A DNA stretch of 64,000 bases from DASVTU01 sp036387415 (GTDB lineage Bacteria; Acidobacteriota; Blastocatellia; Pyrinomonadales; Pyrinomonadaceae), in NCBI GenBank assembly GCA_036387415.1, contig DASVTU010000003.1:1-64000 (forward strand), written 5' to 3'. The notes beneath the pieces are model-generated. The model made no database searches. It worked only from the letters and a program-made list of their open reading frames with translations, and was not told the DNA's origin. The position numbers and the translations under genes were made by a program. Shown piece after piece: positions 34,858-42,598 of the stretch; the stretch's first letter is position 1; each line of letters begins with the position of its first letter.

Positions 34858-35338
34858 GACGACAAGTAAAGTCGCCGTGACGTGCACGGTGAACGGCGTG
34901 GCGCACACCGTCGAAGCGTATTCGATGATGCGTCTGCTCGACGTGCTGCGCGAAGATTTGCGTCTGACAGGAACGAAGGAGGGTTGCGGCGAAGGCGAGT
35001 GCGGCGCGTGCTCTGTCATGTTGAATGGCGAACTCGTTAACAGTTGCCTCATCCCCATCGCGCAGGTCGAAGGCGCAAACATCAAAACCATCGAAGGCAT
35101 CTCCCTGAGCGACGAACAACTGCACGGCGTGCAAGAGGCGTTCATCGTCTGCGGCGGCGCACAATGCGGCATCTGCACGCCCGGCATGGTTATCGCCGCT
35201 GTCCACCTCCTCGAACGCAACCCCACGCCCGACGACGCAGAGATTCGAGATGCGCTCGCCGGAAATCTCTGTCGCTGCACGGGCTACGTGAAAATCTTTG
35301 AAGCCGTCGTCCATGCCTGCCGGAACCGAAAAGCATGA
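34838..35338 (+). CDS. xdhC: Xanthine dehydrogenase, [2Fe-2S] subunit
   Basis: A 166-residue electron-transfer subunit with GTG start overlapping the end of the large subunit; AAGAAGG provides a ribosome site. The first plant-ferredoxin-like cluster is bound by Cys in GCGEGECGACSVMLNGELVN followed by SC. The second is bound by GGAQCGICTPGM and NLCRCTGY in the helical C-terminal domain. Electrons pass from the molybdenum centre through both clusters to the FAD subunit. The eight cluster Cys are all present. An alternative GTG two codons downstream cannot be excluded. Confidence 0.94.
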   Translation: MRVREAETTSKVAVTCTVNGVAHTVEAYSMMRLLDVLREDLRLTGTKEGCGEGECGACSVMLNGELVNSCLIPIAQVEGANIKTIEGISLSDEQLHGVQEAFIVCGGAQCGICTPGMVIAAVHLLERNPTPDDAEIRDALAGNLCRCTGYVKIFEAVVHACRNRKA

Positions 35339-36207
35339 GAGCATACCTGCCCGTGTATGAATTGAAAGTGCCGCGAAGCTTGCAGGAGGCGCTCGTATTG
35401 TTGGAGGGCGAGCCGGGAGTGTGGCGGCCTTTCGCGGGCGGCACGGATTTGATGGTGCTGCTCGAAGCGGGCAAACTCGCACATCGAAACTTTTTCAGTA
35501 TCCTTCATCTCGACGAATTGCGCGGCATTCAAGAGACGCCGGAACACTTGACGCTCGGCGCGTTGACTACTTATACGCAAGTGCGAAATCATGCGACGCT
35601 CCGAGGCGAGTTTCCCATGTTGTGCCGTGCGGCGAGCGAGACGGGGGGTCTCGCGATTCAGAATCGCGGCACGCTCGGCGGCAACATCTCGAACGCTTCT
35701 CCCGCAGCGGATTCGCCACCCGCCCTGCTGGTTTATGACGCACAAATCGAACTCGTCTCTGCCGCGCGCGGCTCGCGGCTCGTCGAGTACAAAGATTTTC
35801 ACACGGGATACAAACAGACCTTGATGCGCCCCGACGAGTTGATTTCGCGTATCCGTCTGCCGCGCACGCAGGAAAACGCGCGCCAGCATTATTATCGAAA
35901 AGTCGGCACACGAAAGGCGCAGGCGATTTCAAAAGTCTGTTTTGCGGCGACCGCGCGTGTGGAGGGAAGGCTTTTGGAGGATGTGCGGATTGCGCTCGGA
36001 AGCGTCGCGCCGACGGTGGTGCGGTGTGAGAAGACCGAGGCGATTTTGAGAAACAGCGAGATTGATGAGCAGGCTATCTCCGCCGCGCAGGATGAACTAT
36101 CGCGCGAGGTCGTGCCGATTGACGACCTGCGTTCGACGGCGAACTACCGTCTCGAAGTGGCTTTGAATCTGCTCGGAGAGTTTTTGAGAAGCACCGTCGC
36201 TGCTTGA
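35335..36207 (+). CDS. xdhB: Xanthine dehydrogenase, FAD-binding subunit
   Basis: This 290-residue flavoprotein subunit overlaps the Fe-S gene by four bases (ATGA). The N-terminal FAD domain has RPFAGGTDLMVLLEAGK and TLGGNISNASPAADSPPAL, which hold the FAD pyrophosphate and isoalloxazine. The C-terminal CO_deh_flav_C domain contains YYRKVGTRKAQAISKVCFAA and IALGSVAPTVVRCEKTEAIL. It passes electrons to NAD+ or another acceptor. The three subunit genes in the order Mo, Fe-S, FAD form a tightly coupled unit. Confidence 0.94.
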   Translation: MRAYLPVYELKVPRSLQEALVLLEGEPGVWRPFAGGTDLMVLLEAGKLAHRNFFSILHLDELRGIQETPEHLTLGALTTYTQVRNHATLRGEFPMLCRAASETGGLAIQNRGTLGGNISNASPAADSPPALLVYDAQIELVSAARGSRLVEYKDFHTGYKQTLMRPDELISRIRLPRTQENARQHYYRKVGTRKAQAISKVCFAATARVEGRLLEDVRIALGSVAPTVVRCEKTEAILRNSEIDEQAISAAQDELSREVVPIDDLRSTANYRLEVALNLLGEFLRSTVAA

Positions 36208-36319
36208 TGAAAAGTTCGTGCGCCGGACGGCGACGCCGCTGCACAGCCTTGCAGTAGTAAACATTTTTGCCGTCAACGTCCTGTTGCGAGAGCAACGAAC
36301 CGTCGGTTTCCGTTCCGCT

Positions 36320-37681
36320 ATGCCTTTGCCCGATTTTGTTATTCGCGGTCAGCGCGTCGTAACGCCTCAAGGAGCGAGGCCGTCGGCCATCCACATCCGC
36401 GACGGAAGGATTGTCGCCGTCGGCGCATTCGATGAGTTGCCTTCGGGTTGTGCGTCGGTTGACGTGGGCGAGTCGGTCGTGATGCCGGGGTTAGTCGATT
36501 CGCACGTACACGTCAACGAGCCGGGGCGGACGGAGTGGGAAGGATTCGAGACGGCGACGCGCGCGGCGGCGGCGGGCGGCACGACCACCATCGTTGACAT
36601 GCCGCTCAACAGCATTCCGCCGACCACGACCGGGGAAGGTTTGAGAATGAAACTCGCAGCGGCTGAGGGAAAGTGTTGGGTGGATGTCGGGTTCTGGGGC
36701 GGGGTGGTCCCGGGCAACGCGAAGGAACTGCGCCCGCTCGCACAGGCAGGCGTGACGGGCTTCAAATGTTTTCTCATTCATTCGGGCGTCGAAGAGTTTC
36801 CGCATGTGACGGAAGACGACTTGCGACCCGCGTTGAAGGAGTTGGCACGACTCGGAGCCGTGCTCATCGTGCATGCGGAGGTGCCTGAGCCGGTCGACGA
36901 GGCGCAACTGGAAGCGACGAATCTTGACCCGCGACGTTATGCGACGTTTTTGAGTTCGCGGCCTCGCCGTGCGGAGGATGAGGCGGTCGCGTTGATGATT
37001 CGTCTATGCCGCGAGACGGGCGCGCGTGTGCACATCGTTCATCATTCGTCCGCTGACTCGTTGCCGCTCTTGCGCGAGGCGAGGGACGAGGGATTGCCGT
37101 TGACCGTTGAGACCTGCCCGCACTATCTCTACTTCGCTGCCGAAGACGTGCCCGACGGCGCGACCGAATTCAAATGCTGCCCGCCGATACGCGAACGCGA
37201 AAACCGCGAACAACTCTGGCAGGCGCTCGCCGCAGGCATCATCGACATGGTGGTGTCCGACCATTCGCCGTGCCCGCCGGAAATGAAGCGCAAGGAGCAG
37301 GGCGATTTTCTTCAGGCGTGGGGCGGCATTTCGTCTTTGCAGTGGCGTCTGCCATTGATGTGGACGCTGGCGCGCGAACGTGGTTTTGGTCTTGCGCATC
37401 TAACGCGTTGGCTGTCGAGCGCGCCCGCCGCGCTCGCCGGATTGGAGAGACGCAAAGGCGCTATCGCCGTAGGCTTCGATGCAGACCTCTGTGTCTGGAA
37501 TGCCGAGGCGGAGTTTCGCGTCGCGCCCGCGCTCATCGAGCATCGACATAAGTTGACGCCGTACGCGGGTCATGTTTTGCGCGGCGTGGTGGAAGAGACG
37601 TATCTGCGTGGAGAAAAGATTTTCGACCGTGGACGTTTCGCTTCAAGGCCGTCGGGCGCGTTGCTCAAACGTGGAGACTGA
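36320..37681 (+). CDS. allB: Allantoinase
   Basis: This 453-residue amidohydrolase opens the hydantoin ring of allantoin to allantoate. The start at 36320 is chosen because MPLPDFVIRGQRVVTPQGAR aligns with normal allantoinase N-termini; the 34 upstream codons look like untranslated leader, and no strong ribosome site is seen. The metal ligands are visible in order: DSHVHVNEPGRTEWEGFETA (His-x-His near 59), the carboxylated Lys in GFKCFLIHSG near 147, His in IVHAEVPEP near 183, VHIVHHSS near 238, and Asp in VVSDHSPCPPEMK near 313. The conserved HVNEPGR separates allantoinases from dihydroorotases. It sits between the xanthine dehydrogenase and allantoicase genes. Confidence 0.93.
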   Translation: MPLPDFVIRGQRVVTPQGARPSAIHIRDGRIVAVGAFDELPSGCASVDVGESVVMPGLVDSHVHVNEPGRTEWEGFETATRAAAAGGTTTIVDMPLNSIPPTTTGEGLRMKLAAAEGKCWVDVGFWGGVVPGNAKELRPLAQAGVTGFKCFLIHSGVEEFPHVTEDDLRPALKELARLGAVLIVHAEVPEPVDEAQLEATNLDPRRYATFLSSRPRRAEDEAVALMIRLCRETGARVHIVHHSSADSLPLLREARDEGLPLTVETCPHYLYFAAEDVPDGATEFKCCPPIRERENREQLWQALAAGIIDMVVSDHSPCPPEMKRKEQGDFLQAWGGISSLQWRLPLMWTLARERGFGLAHLTRWLSSAPAALAGLERRKGAIAVGFDADLCVWNAEAEFRVAPALIEHRHKLTPYAGHVLRGVVEETYLRGEKIFDRGRFASRPSGALLKRGD

Positions 37682-37706
37682 TTGATTGAATGTGGAGACT
37701 TGCTTG

Positions 37707-38729
37707 ATGGACTTTACCGAACTGGTTGACCTCGCGGCAGAACGTCTGGGCGGCGCAGTGCTGTTTGCCAACGACGATTTCTTCGCGCCGAAAGAGAATT
37801 TGCTCAAGGCGTCTGCGCCCGTCTGGATGGAAGGCAAGTATACGGAACGCGGTAAATGGATGGACGGTTGGGAATCGCGTCGTCGTCGCACGCCGGGCTA
37901 CGATTGGTGTCTCATCCGCCTCGGAGTGTCCGGCATCGTTCGCGGTGTCGTGGTCGATACGAGTTTCTTCAGAGGCAATTATCCCGAACAGTGTTCCATC
38001 GAAGCGTGTACGATGAACGGCGTTCCAGATGTCGAACAATTGACGGACGCGGGCGTGCGTTGGGTCGAGATTCTTCCGCAGTCGCCGCTTCAAGGCGACT
38101 CGCAGAACCCGTTCACCGTCGCCAACGATGGACGCTTCACGCACCTGCGCTTCAAAATTTACCCGGACGGCGGCGTGGCGCGGCTCAGGGTTTACGGTGA
38201 AGTCGTGCCCGACTGGTCGCGCCTCGCACGCGCGGGCGGCGAGATTGATTTGGCGGCGGTCGAACAGGGCGGCCTCGTCGTCGCTTCGAGCGATATGTTC
38301 TTCGGTCATCGTCACAATCTGATTATGCCGGGACGCGCGCACGACATGAGCGACGGATGGGAGACACGCCGCCGACGTGGGGCGGGACACGATTGGGTCG
38401 TGATTCGTCTGGGCGCACGCGGCACGATTCGACGCATCGAGGTTGACACGGCGCACTTCAAAGGCAATTTTCCCGAAAGCTGTTGGCTCGAAGTCTGCGA
38501 CGCTCCGGGCGGTGTTACGGGCGACGCGTTGGACGAGTCGGCGCTTTCGTCGCTGCCGTGGAGAGAGCTTTTGCCGCGCACGCGTCTGCAAGCACACACG
38601 CGACATTTCTATGAAGAAGAATTAAACGCGGCGGTCGGTGCGGCGACTCACGTCCGCTTCAACATCTTTCCCGACGGCGGCGTCAGTCGCTTGCGCCTCT
38701 ATGGTCATGTAAACGAGGGCAGAGTTTGA
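37707..38729 (+). CDS. alc: Allantoicase
   Basis: A 340-residue enzyme that hydrolyses allantoate to ureidoglycolate and urea. It starts at 37707 (GGAG about 10 bases upstream; the frame is open from 37686). The protein is two jelly-roll repeats, a known property of allantoicases. The first half has GWESRRRRTPGYDWCLIRLG, FRGNYPEQCSIEAC and FTHLRFKIYPDGGVARLRVY. The second half has GWETRRRRGAGHDWVVIRLG, FKGNFPESCWLEVC and ATHVRFNIFPDGGVSRLRLY. Its stop codon overlaps the TTG start of uraD. No ureidoglycolate lyase follows in this window. Confidence 0.95.
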   Translation: MDFTELVDLAAERLGGAVLFANDDFFAPKENLLKASAPVWMEGKYTERGKWMDGWESRRRRTPGYDWCLIRLGVSGIVRGVVVDTSFFRGNYPEQCSIEACTMNGVPDVEQLTDAGVRWVEILPQSPLQGDSQNPFTVANDGRFTHLRFKIYPDGGVARLRVYGEVVPDWSRLARAGGEIDLAAVEQGGLVVASSDMFFGHRHNLIMPGRAHDMSDGWETRRRRGAGHDWVVIRLGARGTIRRIEVDTAHFKGNFPESCWLEVCDAPGGVTGDALDESALSSLPWRELLPRTRLQAHTRHFYEEELNAAVGAATHVRFNIFPDGGVSRLRLYGHVNEGRV

Positions 38730-39265
38730 AAGAAGCGAACGCGCAATCGAACATCGGGAACGGACTTGAGCGACTCAACTCTCTGCCCGCCGAAGCGGCG
38801 AGCACCGAACTCGTCAACTGCTGCGGCTCGCGTCGTTGGGCGGAGCAGTTGTCGGAGCATCGTCCGTTTGTTGACCTCGCGGCGCTTCTGGAACAGGCCG
38901 ACCGCATCTGGTGGAGTCTCGACCAAGAGGATTGGCTCGAAGCCTTCCGCAGTCATCCGAAGATAGGGGAGCGCAAGACGAACGTCGCCGCCGCCGCTCG
39001 CTCGCGCAAGTGGTCGGAGGGCGAGCAGGCGGGTGCACGCGGGGCGTCGCAAGAGACGATGGACGCGCTCGCCGAAGCGAACCGCACATACGAGAGCAAA
39101 TTCGGTTTCATCTTCATCGTCTGCGCGACGGGCAAGACCGCCGAAGAGATGCTGCGTCTGCTGCGGCAACGCCTCGCCAACGACCACGATACAGAGCTTC
39201 GCATCGCCGCCGAAGAACAACGTCGCATCACGCACCTGCGTTTGCAGAAGCTTCTCGACACATGA
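38726..39265 (+). CDS. uraD: OHCU decarboxylase (2-oxo-4-hydroxy-4-carboxy-5-ureidoimidazoline decarboxylase)
   Basis: This 179-residue helical enzyme makes (S)-allantoin from OHCU. The likely start is TTG at 38726, overlapping the allantoicase stop and preceded by GAGGG; no ATG fits. The N-terminal part has LNSLPAEAASTELVNCCGSR followed by RWAEQL. The catalytic region is EDWLEAFRSHPKIGERK, with the essential His of the HPKIG motif at about residue 77. FGFIFIVCATGKTAEEMLRL near the C-terminus is also family-typical. It acts between HIU hydrolase (next gene) and allantoinase. Confidence 0.94.
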   Translation: MKEANAQSNIGNGLERLNSLPAEAASTELVNCCGSRRWAEQLSEHRPFVDLAALLEQADRIWWSLDQEDWLEAFRSHPKIGERKTNVAAAARSRKWSEGEQAGARGASQETMDALAEANRTYESKFGFIFIVCATGKTAEEMLRLLRQRLANDHDTELRIAAEEQRRITHLRLQKLLDT

Positions 39266-39606
39266 GCGCAATCACAACACACGTTCTCGACACGTCGCGG
39301 GGTCGTCCGGCGAGCGGTCTCGCCGTCGTTTTAGAAATGCAAACCGATGAACATGACTGGCGCATCGTCGGGAGAGGCGCGACCGACGACGACGGTCGTC
39401 TACGCAATCTCCTGCCCGACGACGTTTCGCTCGAAGCGGCGACCTACCGCCTGCGCTTCGACACCGGTGGTTATTTCTCTTCGCAAAACCTCGCAGGCTT
39501 TTACCCGGAAGTAGCAATCATCTTCCGCGTGCACGACGCGGCGCAGCATTACCACGTTCCTCTCTTGCTCAGCCCGTTCGGATATTCAACCTATCGCGGG
39601 AGTTAG
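39262..39606 (+). CDS. uraH: 5-hydroxyisourate hydrolase (transthyretin-like)
   Basis: A 114-residue enzyme of the transthyretin family that hydrolyses 5-hydroxyisourate to OHCU. It starts in a 4-base overlap with uraD. Both signature motifs are present: ITTHVLDTSRGRPASGLAVV at the N-terminus (catalytic His) and HYHVPLLLSPFGYSTYRGS at the C-terminus, whose final YRGS separates the hydrolases from true transthyretins. The length is standard. There is no signal peptide, so it acts in the cytoplasm, presumably on hydroxyisourate made by PuuD next door. Confidence 0.96.
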   Translation: MSAITTHVLDTSRGRPASGLAVVLEMQTDEHDWRIVGRGATDDDGRLRNLLPDDVSLEAATYRLRFDTGGYFSSQNLAGFYPEVAIIFRVHDAAQHYHVPLLLSPFGYSTYRGS

Positions 39607-39609
39607 TCG

Positions 39610-40425
39610 ATGAAAATAAACCCCAACGTCAGCGAATGGCTCAACCTGCTTGCGCGCTGGTTTCACGTCTTCGCCGGAATCCTCTGGATTGGCACGACCT
39701 ACTATTTCACATGGCTCGACGGTCAACTGTCGAAGGAAGAAGCCGACGCGAAAAGGGGCGAGACGCCGCAGGTCTGGATGGTTCATAGCGGCGGATTTTA
39801 CGTGGTGGAAAAGCAAAAGACGCCGGGCACGCGCCCGCTCCACTGGTTTCGTTGGGAGGCCGCATTCACATGGCTGAGCGGCATGTTCTTGCTGGTGCTC
39901 GTCTACTATATGGGCGGCGGCATGGTTGATGCGGATGTGCTCGACATCAGCGTCGGCGCTGCCGTCGGCGTCGGCGTCGGCGCGCTCATCGTCGGGGGGA
40001 TTGTTTACGACTTGATGATGCGGTCACCGCTCGTCAAAAGCGAGTTACTGTTCGCGGCGGTTTCATACGCGCTCGTCGTCGGCGTCGCCTATGGCCTGAC
40101 GCGGGTGATGAGCGGTCGCGCAGCATACATCCACGTCGGCGCGATGTTTGGAACTATCATGGCGGCTAACGTCTGGATGCACATCCTCCCCACGCAACGC
40201 CGCATGATTGCCGCTGTCAAAGAAGGGAAATCGCCCGACGCCGCGCTCGCCGCACGCGCCAAACTCCGTTCCAAACACAACACATACATGGTCGTCCCGC
40301 TCGTCTTCACCATGATTAGCAACCACTACCCCGTCGCCACCTACGGCAACGAGTATAACTGGCTCATCCTCGCGTTGCTCATACTTCTCGGCTGGGGAGC
40401 CGCGCATTTCATCCGTCGTGCTTAG
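39610..40425 (+). CDS. puuD: Urate hydroxylase PuuD, membrane domain only
   Basis: This 271-residue integral membrane protein belongs to the PuuD/DUF989 family that oxidises urate to 5-hydroxyisourate in place of soluble uricase. The N-terminus WLNLLARWFHVFAGILWIGT and the block AYIHVGAMFGTIMAANVWMH are characteristic, with about seven hydrophobic segments in all and several conserved intramembrane His. Characterised PuuD proteins carry a C-terminal cytochrome c domain; here the protein stops after the last membrane helix (AAHFIRRA) and no CxxCH is present in it or its neighbours. The electron acceptor is therefore unclear. It is the last gene of the operon, three bases after uraH, and ends 16 bases from a convergent gene. 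Confidence 0.88.
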   Translation: MKINPNVSEWLNLLARWFHVFAGILWIGTTYYFTWLDGQLSKEEADAKRGETPQVWMVHSGGFYVVEKQKTPGTRPLHWFRWEAAFTWLSGMFLLVLVYYMGGGMVDADVLDISVGAAVGVGVGALIVGGIVYDLMMRSPLVKSELLFAAVSYALVVGVAYGLTRVMSGRAAYIHVGAMFGTIMAANVWMHILPTQRRMIAAVKEGKSPDAALAARAKLRSKHNTYMVVPLVFTMISNHYPVATYGNEYNWLILALLILLGWGAAHFIRRA

Positions 40426-40441
40426 ATTGAGCGAGCACGAT

Positions 40442-41884
40442 TTACTCCAAGTTCTGCCGATTCTTCAAAATTTTGACGAACGAACCGGAACGCAGTTCCG
40501 GCAGGGTGAGACTCGTCAATTCGAGCGCCTCCTGTTCGGTGACGGCTCCGCAGTTGATGGCGCGCAGAAAATAGTTGAGTAGACCTTGCCCTGTGGCGGC
40601 GTCGTCGAAAACATCGCCGACTAGCGTGGCTTTGGCGGCCTTCTCGACGAAGTTGCGGAGACGTTCGGAAGCGGGTTCGAGGCTTTCGAGGAAGAAGGCA
40701 TAGACGGCGGCATAACGCGTGGGGAGTTGGGCGGGATGCAAGTCCCATCCTTGATAGTAGGCGTTGGTAAGCGAGTGCTGAATGTGTTCGTAGTGAATCC
40801 GCCATGCGCGATGGACGACGGCGCGATTTTCTTCCAGTTGCTCGGACGTTAATGCTGCGCCTCCGGCGACTGCGCGGTGCGGCGGGACGGGCATAATGTT
40901 GGTTGCGCCGTCGGAGAGCCAGACGCCTGTGCCGCCGAAGGCGACCTGCATCATGTGCCGCGCGAAGTCGCAGGCGGGATGCGTCATGTGCTGGTGCGCG
41001 GCGGTGATGTTGCAACTGGCGGTGTAGTCGTACGTGCCGAAGTGCGCGGCGATGCAACGCCCGCGTGCGGCGTCGAGCAGCAGAGGAAGATTGGATTCTC
41101 CGCGTCGGTTGATGATGGATTGCGTGGTTTCCACCATCATCTCCATCTTGAGCGAGCCTTGCGCGAGGCCGTTGGCGGGTTCGAGTAGGTCGAAGAGGTC
41201 GGCGAGCGCGGCGACCTGTTCGGGGATGGTGACTTTAGGCAGCGTGACGACGAAGTTGTCAGGCATCGTGCCGCCTGTTTGCTTCGCGACGGTGGAGATG
41301 AAGATGTCGAGCGTGCGCGTGCTTCGTTCGCGTAGTTCTTCGTTGAAGGGTTTGATGCGGATGCCGATGAAGGGCGAGAGTGTGTTGGCGGAGATGCCGC
41401 GCGCCGTCTCTTGTGCGGCGGCTTCGGCGTGCGCGTCTTCCTCGGCGTCGGGACGATTGCCGTAACCGTCCTCGAAGTCGATACGGAAATCTTCGACGGG
41501 TTCGCGTCGCAGTTTTTCGATGACACGCGCGTGAATAGTCTCGGCGAGCCACGCGGGCTTGTTGTCGCGCCGGAGATTGTCGCCACCATCCTCCAAGAGC
41601 GCGGCGTCTTCTGCGGCGGAAGCGGGCAAGAGTTCCGACCCGGAGAGGCCGATGGCGCGTGCGAAGTCGAAGGCATCCGTAGCGTGCTGTTCGAGAGAGC
41701 GGAGCGCGAGCGAGCCGAGACGTTGTGTCGTGTCTGCTTTGAAAAGGTGTGCACCGCCGTAGACGGTGTGCACGGGTTGGCGGCGTCCGGTTTCGCCCGG
41801 ATAGGCGTCGGCAAATTCGCGGTTGGCTTGTTGTAGTCGCGTAGTAATTTCCTGCGTCGTTTCAGCAGACAGAGATGATTTCAT
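40442..41884 (-). CDS. DUF6986 family protein, HpcH/HpaI aldolase/citrate-lyase-like
   Basis: A 480-residue enzyme-like protein with GAGGAAAAT before its ATG. It contains the fold markers of the HpcH/HpaI (phosphoenolpyruvate/pyruvate domain) superfamily: FRIDFEDGYGNRPDAEEDAH near 148, where acidic residues would bind a divalent metal, KMEMMVETTQSIINRRGESN near 252 and RCIAAHFGTYDYTASCNITA near 280. The superfamily includes citrate lyase, malyl-CoA lyase and malate synthase, all handling glyoxylate- or pyruvate-type substrates. The exact reaction of DUF6986 is not known to me. It converges on the ureide operon with a 16-base gap, so a role in using glyoxylate released from ureidoglycolate is a reasonable hypothesis, not a demonstrated one. 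Confidence 0.78.
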   Translation of the reverse strand: MKSSLSAETTQEITTRLQQANREFADAYPGETGRRQPVHTVYGGAHLFKADTTQRLGSLALRSLEQHATDAFDFARAIGLSGSELLPASAAEDAALLEDGGDNLRRDNKPAWLAETIHARVIEKLRREPVEDFRIDFEDGYGNRPDAEEDAHAEAAAQETARGISANTLSPFIGIRIKPFNEELRERSTRTLDIFISTVAKQTGGTMPDNFVVTLPKVTIPEQVAALADLFDLLEPANGLAQGSLKMEMMVETTQSIINRRGESNLPLLLDAARGRCIAAHFGTYDYTASCNITAAHQHMTHPACDFARHMMQVAFGGTGVWLSDGATNIMPVPPHRAVAGGAALTSEQLEENRAVVHRAWRIHYEHIQHSLTNAYYQGWDLHPAQLPTRYAAVYAFFLESLEPASERLRNFVEKAAKATLVGDVFDDAATGQGLLNYFLRAINCGAVTEQEALELTSLTLPELRSGSFVKILKNRQNLE

Positions 41885-42012
41885 ATTTTCCTCACGGTAG
41901 TAGCAAGTTCAATTGAGAGCGACGAAAGGCGCATCACGCCGCCCCGTCAGACGCGAACTCTAACACGTTTTGAGCGGTCGTTCGCGTCCGTCAAACGTGT
42001 TTCAGAATTCAA

Positions 42013-42456
42013 CTAAAATCTTCGCACCAGCACGACGCCGATGATGACCAGCAACGCTCCGACGAATCGCCACGGAGTGACGTGGCGCACCTCGAAGCCG
42101 ACCAGTCCGAAATGGTCGAGAGCCAGCGAAGCGAGCATTTGTCCGGCCAGTGCGACCGAGATGAATGTCGCCGCACCGAGTTTCGGCGCGTAGGCGGCGG
42201 CGACGGTGATGAAGAACGCCCCGAAGAATCCTCCCGTCCAGACCCACCACGGGGCGCCCGCCAGAGATGCAAGCGTCGGCCACGACGAGCGAAGGAAAAG
42301 CGCGTAGACCGACAACACGAACGCGCCGACGACGAAAGAGACCAGAGCCGCCAGCACCGGATGTCCCAACCATCGCGCGAGTTGCGAGTTGATGCCTGAT
42401 TGGGCGGGAATCAAAACTCCCGCAAGAAACGCGAAAAGAATGTAAACCCAAATCAT
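42013..42456 (-). CDS. YdcZ/DMT-type small membrane transporter
   Basis: This 147-residue protein starts at 42456, where GGGGA precedes the ATG by about 7 bases; the longer open frame to 42510 is not needed. It has four to five hydrophobic helices and the DMT_YdcZ pattern: FLAGVLIPAQSGINSQLARW near the N-terminus, then ALVSFVVGAFVLSVYALF, PWWVWTGGFFGAFFITVAAA and AATFISVALAGQMLASLALD. The substrate is unknown. It lies between the DUF6986 gene and the M16 peptidases on the minus strand, with a terminator just upstream, so it has its own promoter or none visible. Confidence 0.88.
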   Translation of the reverse strand: MIWVYILFAFLAGVLIPAQSGINSQLARWLGHPVLAALVSFVVGAFVLSVYALFLRSSWPTLASLAGAPWWVWTGGFFGAFFITVAAAYAPKLGAATFISVALAGQMLASLALDHFGLVGFEVRHVTPWRFVGALLVIIGVVLVRRF

Positions 42457-42507
42457 TATGATTCCCCGGCGGACGACGGACGCCGCAACGGAACGAAGTT
42501 CGACCAA

Positions 42508-42548
42508 CAAAAAGAGACGGGCGAGGAATTGACTCTCGACCCGTCTCT
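42508..42548 (-). terminator. Rho-independent terminator after the M16 peptidase pair
   Basis: On the minus strand AGAGACGGG (42548-42540) pairs with CCCGTCTCT (42521-42513), and an inner CGAG/CTCG continues the stem past a one-base bulge. It is followed by a TTTTT run at 42512-42508. It begins about 50 bases beyond the M16 stop. Confidence 0.85.
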
Positions 42549-42598
42549 CTTGATTTCACGAAGCGGACGCGCGACACGCCCGCTCGCATCCTTTCATC

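Noticed and set aside
36218..36319. Upstream extension of allantoinase
   Set aside because: The 34 added residues do not match any allantoinase N-terminus; the sequence from 36320 does.
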